The notes beneath the pieces are model-generated. The model had not been told where the DNA came from. It saw only the letters and a list, made by a program, of their open reading frames with translations, and made no database searches. Source: Bacillota bacterium (GTDB lineage Bacteria > Bacillota > Bacilli > Bacillales > Cytobacillaceae). From it: DNA of 6,886 nucleotides. Positions 5,960 through 6,886 of the stretch are shown piece after piece (the stretch's first letter is position 1; every line of letters begins with the position of its first letter). The position numbers and the translations under genes are program-made. Location of the stretch: the NCBI GenBank assembly GCA_023389895.1, contig JAEWDX010000362.1:1-6886 (forward strand), given 5' to 3'.

Positions 5960-6121
5960 ATGAATTTGAAAATAACTGCTGCAATAAAAGAAAACGTGAA
6001 TAATGAGGATAGTATCATCATCGTTAAATATTCTGAACATTTGAGAAAGATGTTCTATTGTATTTTAATGCTCGGTATTCCCTTTTTTATTTATATGATC
6101 GTTCAGTTTAGCCTATTATAA
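5960..6121 (+). CDS. 53-residue single-pass membrane peptide, unknown function
   Basis: An ATG preceded by GGAGGAG at ideal spacing (5948-5954) opens a 53-codon frame ending in TAA. The first 30 residues are polar (MNLKITAAIKENVNNEDS, then KYSEHLRK). Residues 31-53 are almost wholly hydrophobic (MFYCILMLGIPFFIYMIVQF), so one membrane-spanning helix near the C-terminus is expected, with the positive HLRK end probably on the cytoplasmic side. I do not recognise a family. It runs divergently from yozD and convergently to the yodN-like gene, whose stop lies only five bases beyond; no terminator is visible, so its transcript should run antisense into that gene. A sigma-E-like promoter upstream suggests sporulation expression. 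It could be a toxin-like or assembly peptide, but nothing in the sequence decides this. Confidence 0.65.
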   Translation: MNLKITAAIKENVNNEDSIIIVKYSEHLRKMFYCILMLGIPFFIYMIVQFSLL

Positions 6122-6126
6122 AAAAT

Positions 6127-6825
6127 TCAAACATTCTCTTTGTCATCATTGTTTGTGACAGTCTTTAGATTTCTTAAAACAACGCGCATGATTTGTTTGT
6201 ATTCATCATCCTGAAACATCTCATAAAGAAGCCGATAATCATTATATAAATCCAACATCCCATCAATTAACTGTTTTTTCTTCTTCATGCTCATCAATAT
6301 TTCCCTTTCTACTTTACGATAAGATAATGCCTTTTTCTTTAATGGATTTGACAGCGCCTCATTATGATTAAGTAAATTAAGTAATCCTTGTTTTTGGATA
6401 AATGCATCTGCACTTTCTGCATCAGCTATGAATGTTAATTCCTCTTCACCCGCTTCTAGCCATTCTCCATCACTCACTCGTGAAAGCTCGTAAATAACAT
6501 CCTCCCAAGCATTTTCTTTATAACGCCAGATTTCCGTTCTAAACCCAAGGATTTTAAAAAAATCTGGATCAAACCCCTTTACTTTTACTAAATCACCGAA
6601 AAAAAATTTATATTCAATATCTATATGTTCTTTTTCCATTACTTCGTCAGCAAATTCGGATAATAATTGCAGGCTAGACTCCATATAGAGACCTTCATTT
6701 TTATTAACCTCGTAAACATACATTCCATCTATCCATTTCACATTCGTAACCTTTCCAACCGTTCCATAAATTGTGATCACGACTGTATCACCGATGTTGT
6801 ATTTTGCTTTTTTTCGCTCGCCCAT
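6127..6825 (-). CDS. yodN: YodN-like protein of unknown function
   Basis: The product has 232 residues from the ATG at 6825 and no signal peptide or membrane segment. Two SH3-like beta modules are suggested: KYNIGDTVVITIYGTVGKVTNV at the N-terminus and FFFGDLVKVKGFDPDFFKILGFR near 75-97, each with a GD-x-V-x-V/I pattern. A Lys-rich helical region follows at about 160-230. I assign yodN from its place next to yozD and from general resemblance, not from an alignment. The ATG at 6825 is chosen because GAGAGG sits nine bases upstream; an ATG at 6834 directly abuts that site, and TTG at 6846 has none. A TATAAT at 6876-6871 is a possible -10; it also reads CATATAAT, close to a sigma-E -10, and the -35 lies outside the window. 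Confidence 0.8.
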   Translation of the reverse strand: MGERKKAKYNIGDTVVITIYGTVGKVTNVKWIDGMYVYEVNKNEGLYMESSLQLLSEFADEVMEKEHIDIEYKFFFGDLVKVKGFDPDFFKILGFRTEIWRYKENAWEDVIYELSRVSDGEWLEAGEEELTFIADAESADAFIQKQGLLNLLNHNEALSNPLKKKALSYRKVEREILMSMKKKKQLIDGMLDLYNDYRLLYEMFQDDEYKQIMRVVLRNLKTVTNNDDKENV

Positions 6826-6886
6826 ATCCTCCATCCTCTCAATCAATGAATGAGTCGTGATTTTTTAATCATTATATGCATAAGCA

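Noticed and set aside
5812..6021. N-terminal extension of yozD to an ATG at 6021
   Set aside because: It has no ribosome binding site at 6021, while GTG 5811 has an excellent one, and the extension is antisense to the 53-residue peptide gene.
6667..6849. Plus-strand open frame of 60 codons
   Set aside because: It is antisense to the start of the yodN-like gene and shows no translation signal.

Overview
The window looks like a chromosomal segment of a low-GC Gram-positive spore-former of the Bacillaceae. The reasons are the AT-rich composition, strong AAGGAGG-type ribosome binding sites, GTG and TTG starts, U-tailed hairpin terminators, and a gene order that I recall from Bacillus subtilis. 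Reading along the minus strand (right to left), a yodN-like gene, yozD, deoD, the carboxypeptidase gene yodJ and an S41 protease gene (ctpA/ctpB type) follow one another as in the B. subtilis yodN-yozD-deoD-yodJ-ctpA neighbourhood. The B. subtilis genes yodL and yodM are absent between yozD and deoD. The species cannot be fixed from this sequence alone.

Layout by position: (1) 9-248, plus strand, a small Cys-rich zinc-ribbon-like protein whose start may lie left of the window, closed by a strong terminator. (2) 324-1148, minus, an exported protein with an HG...GHFCIHF core that resembles an L,D-transpeptidase active site, joined to a possible NTF2-like C-terminal domain. (3) 1254-2174, minus, a CobW/COG0523 G3E GTPase (putative metallochaperone). 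(4) 2255-3718, minus, a membrane-anchored PDZ-S41 protease with a peptidoglycan-binding tail. (5) 3824-4684, minus, a VanY-type D,D-carboxypeptidase lipoprotein. (6) 4810-5514, minus, purine nucleoside phosphorylase DeoD. (7) 5638-5811, minus, YozD. (8) 5960-6121, plus, a 53-residue single-pass membrane peptide lying between yozD and yodN on the opposite strand. (9) 6127-6825, minus, YodN-like. Every gap is shorter than 300 bases, and most hold a recognisable promoter or terminator.

Most of the minus-strand genes appear to be separate transcription units: clear terminators follow yozD, deoD and the GTPase gene, and a weaker hairpin follows the protease gene. Three of the products (items 2, 4 and 5) are predicted to act at the cell envelope and carry peptidoglycan-linked features, so this is partly a cell-wall neighbourhood. 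DeoD is purine salvage. YozD and YodN have no known role that I can state. The most novel element is the 53-residue plus-strand membrane peptide. It has an excellent ribosome binding site and an upstream sequence close to the sporulation sigma-E promoter consensus. I see no CRISPR array, insertion sequence, prophage gene, tRNA or rRNA.
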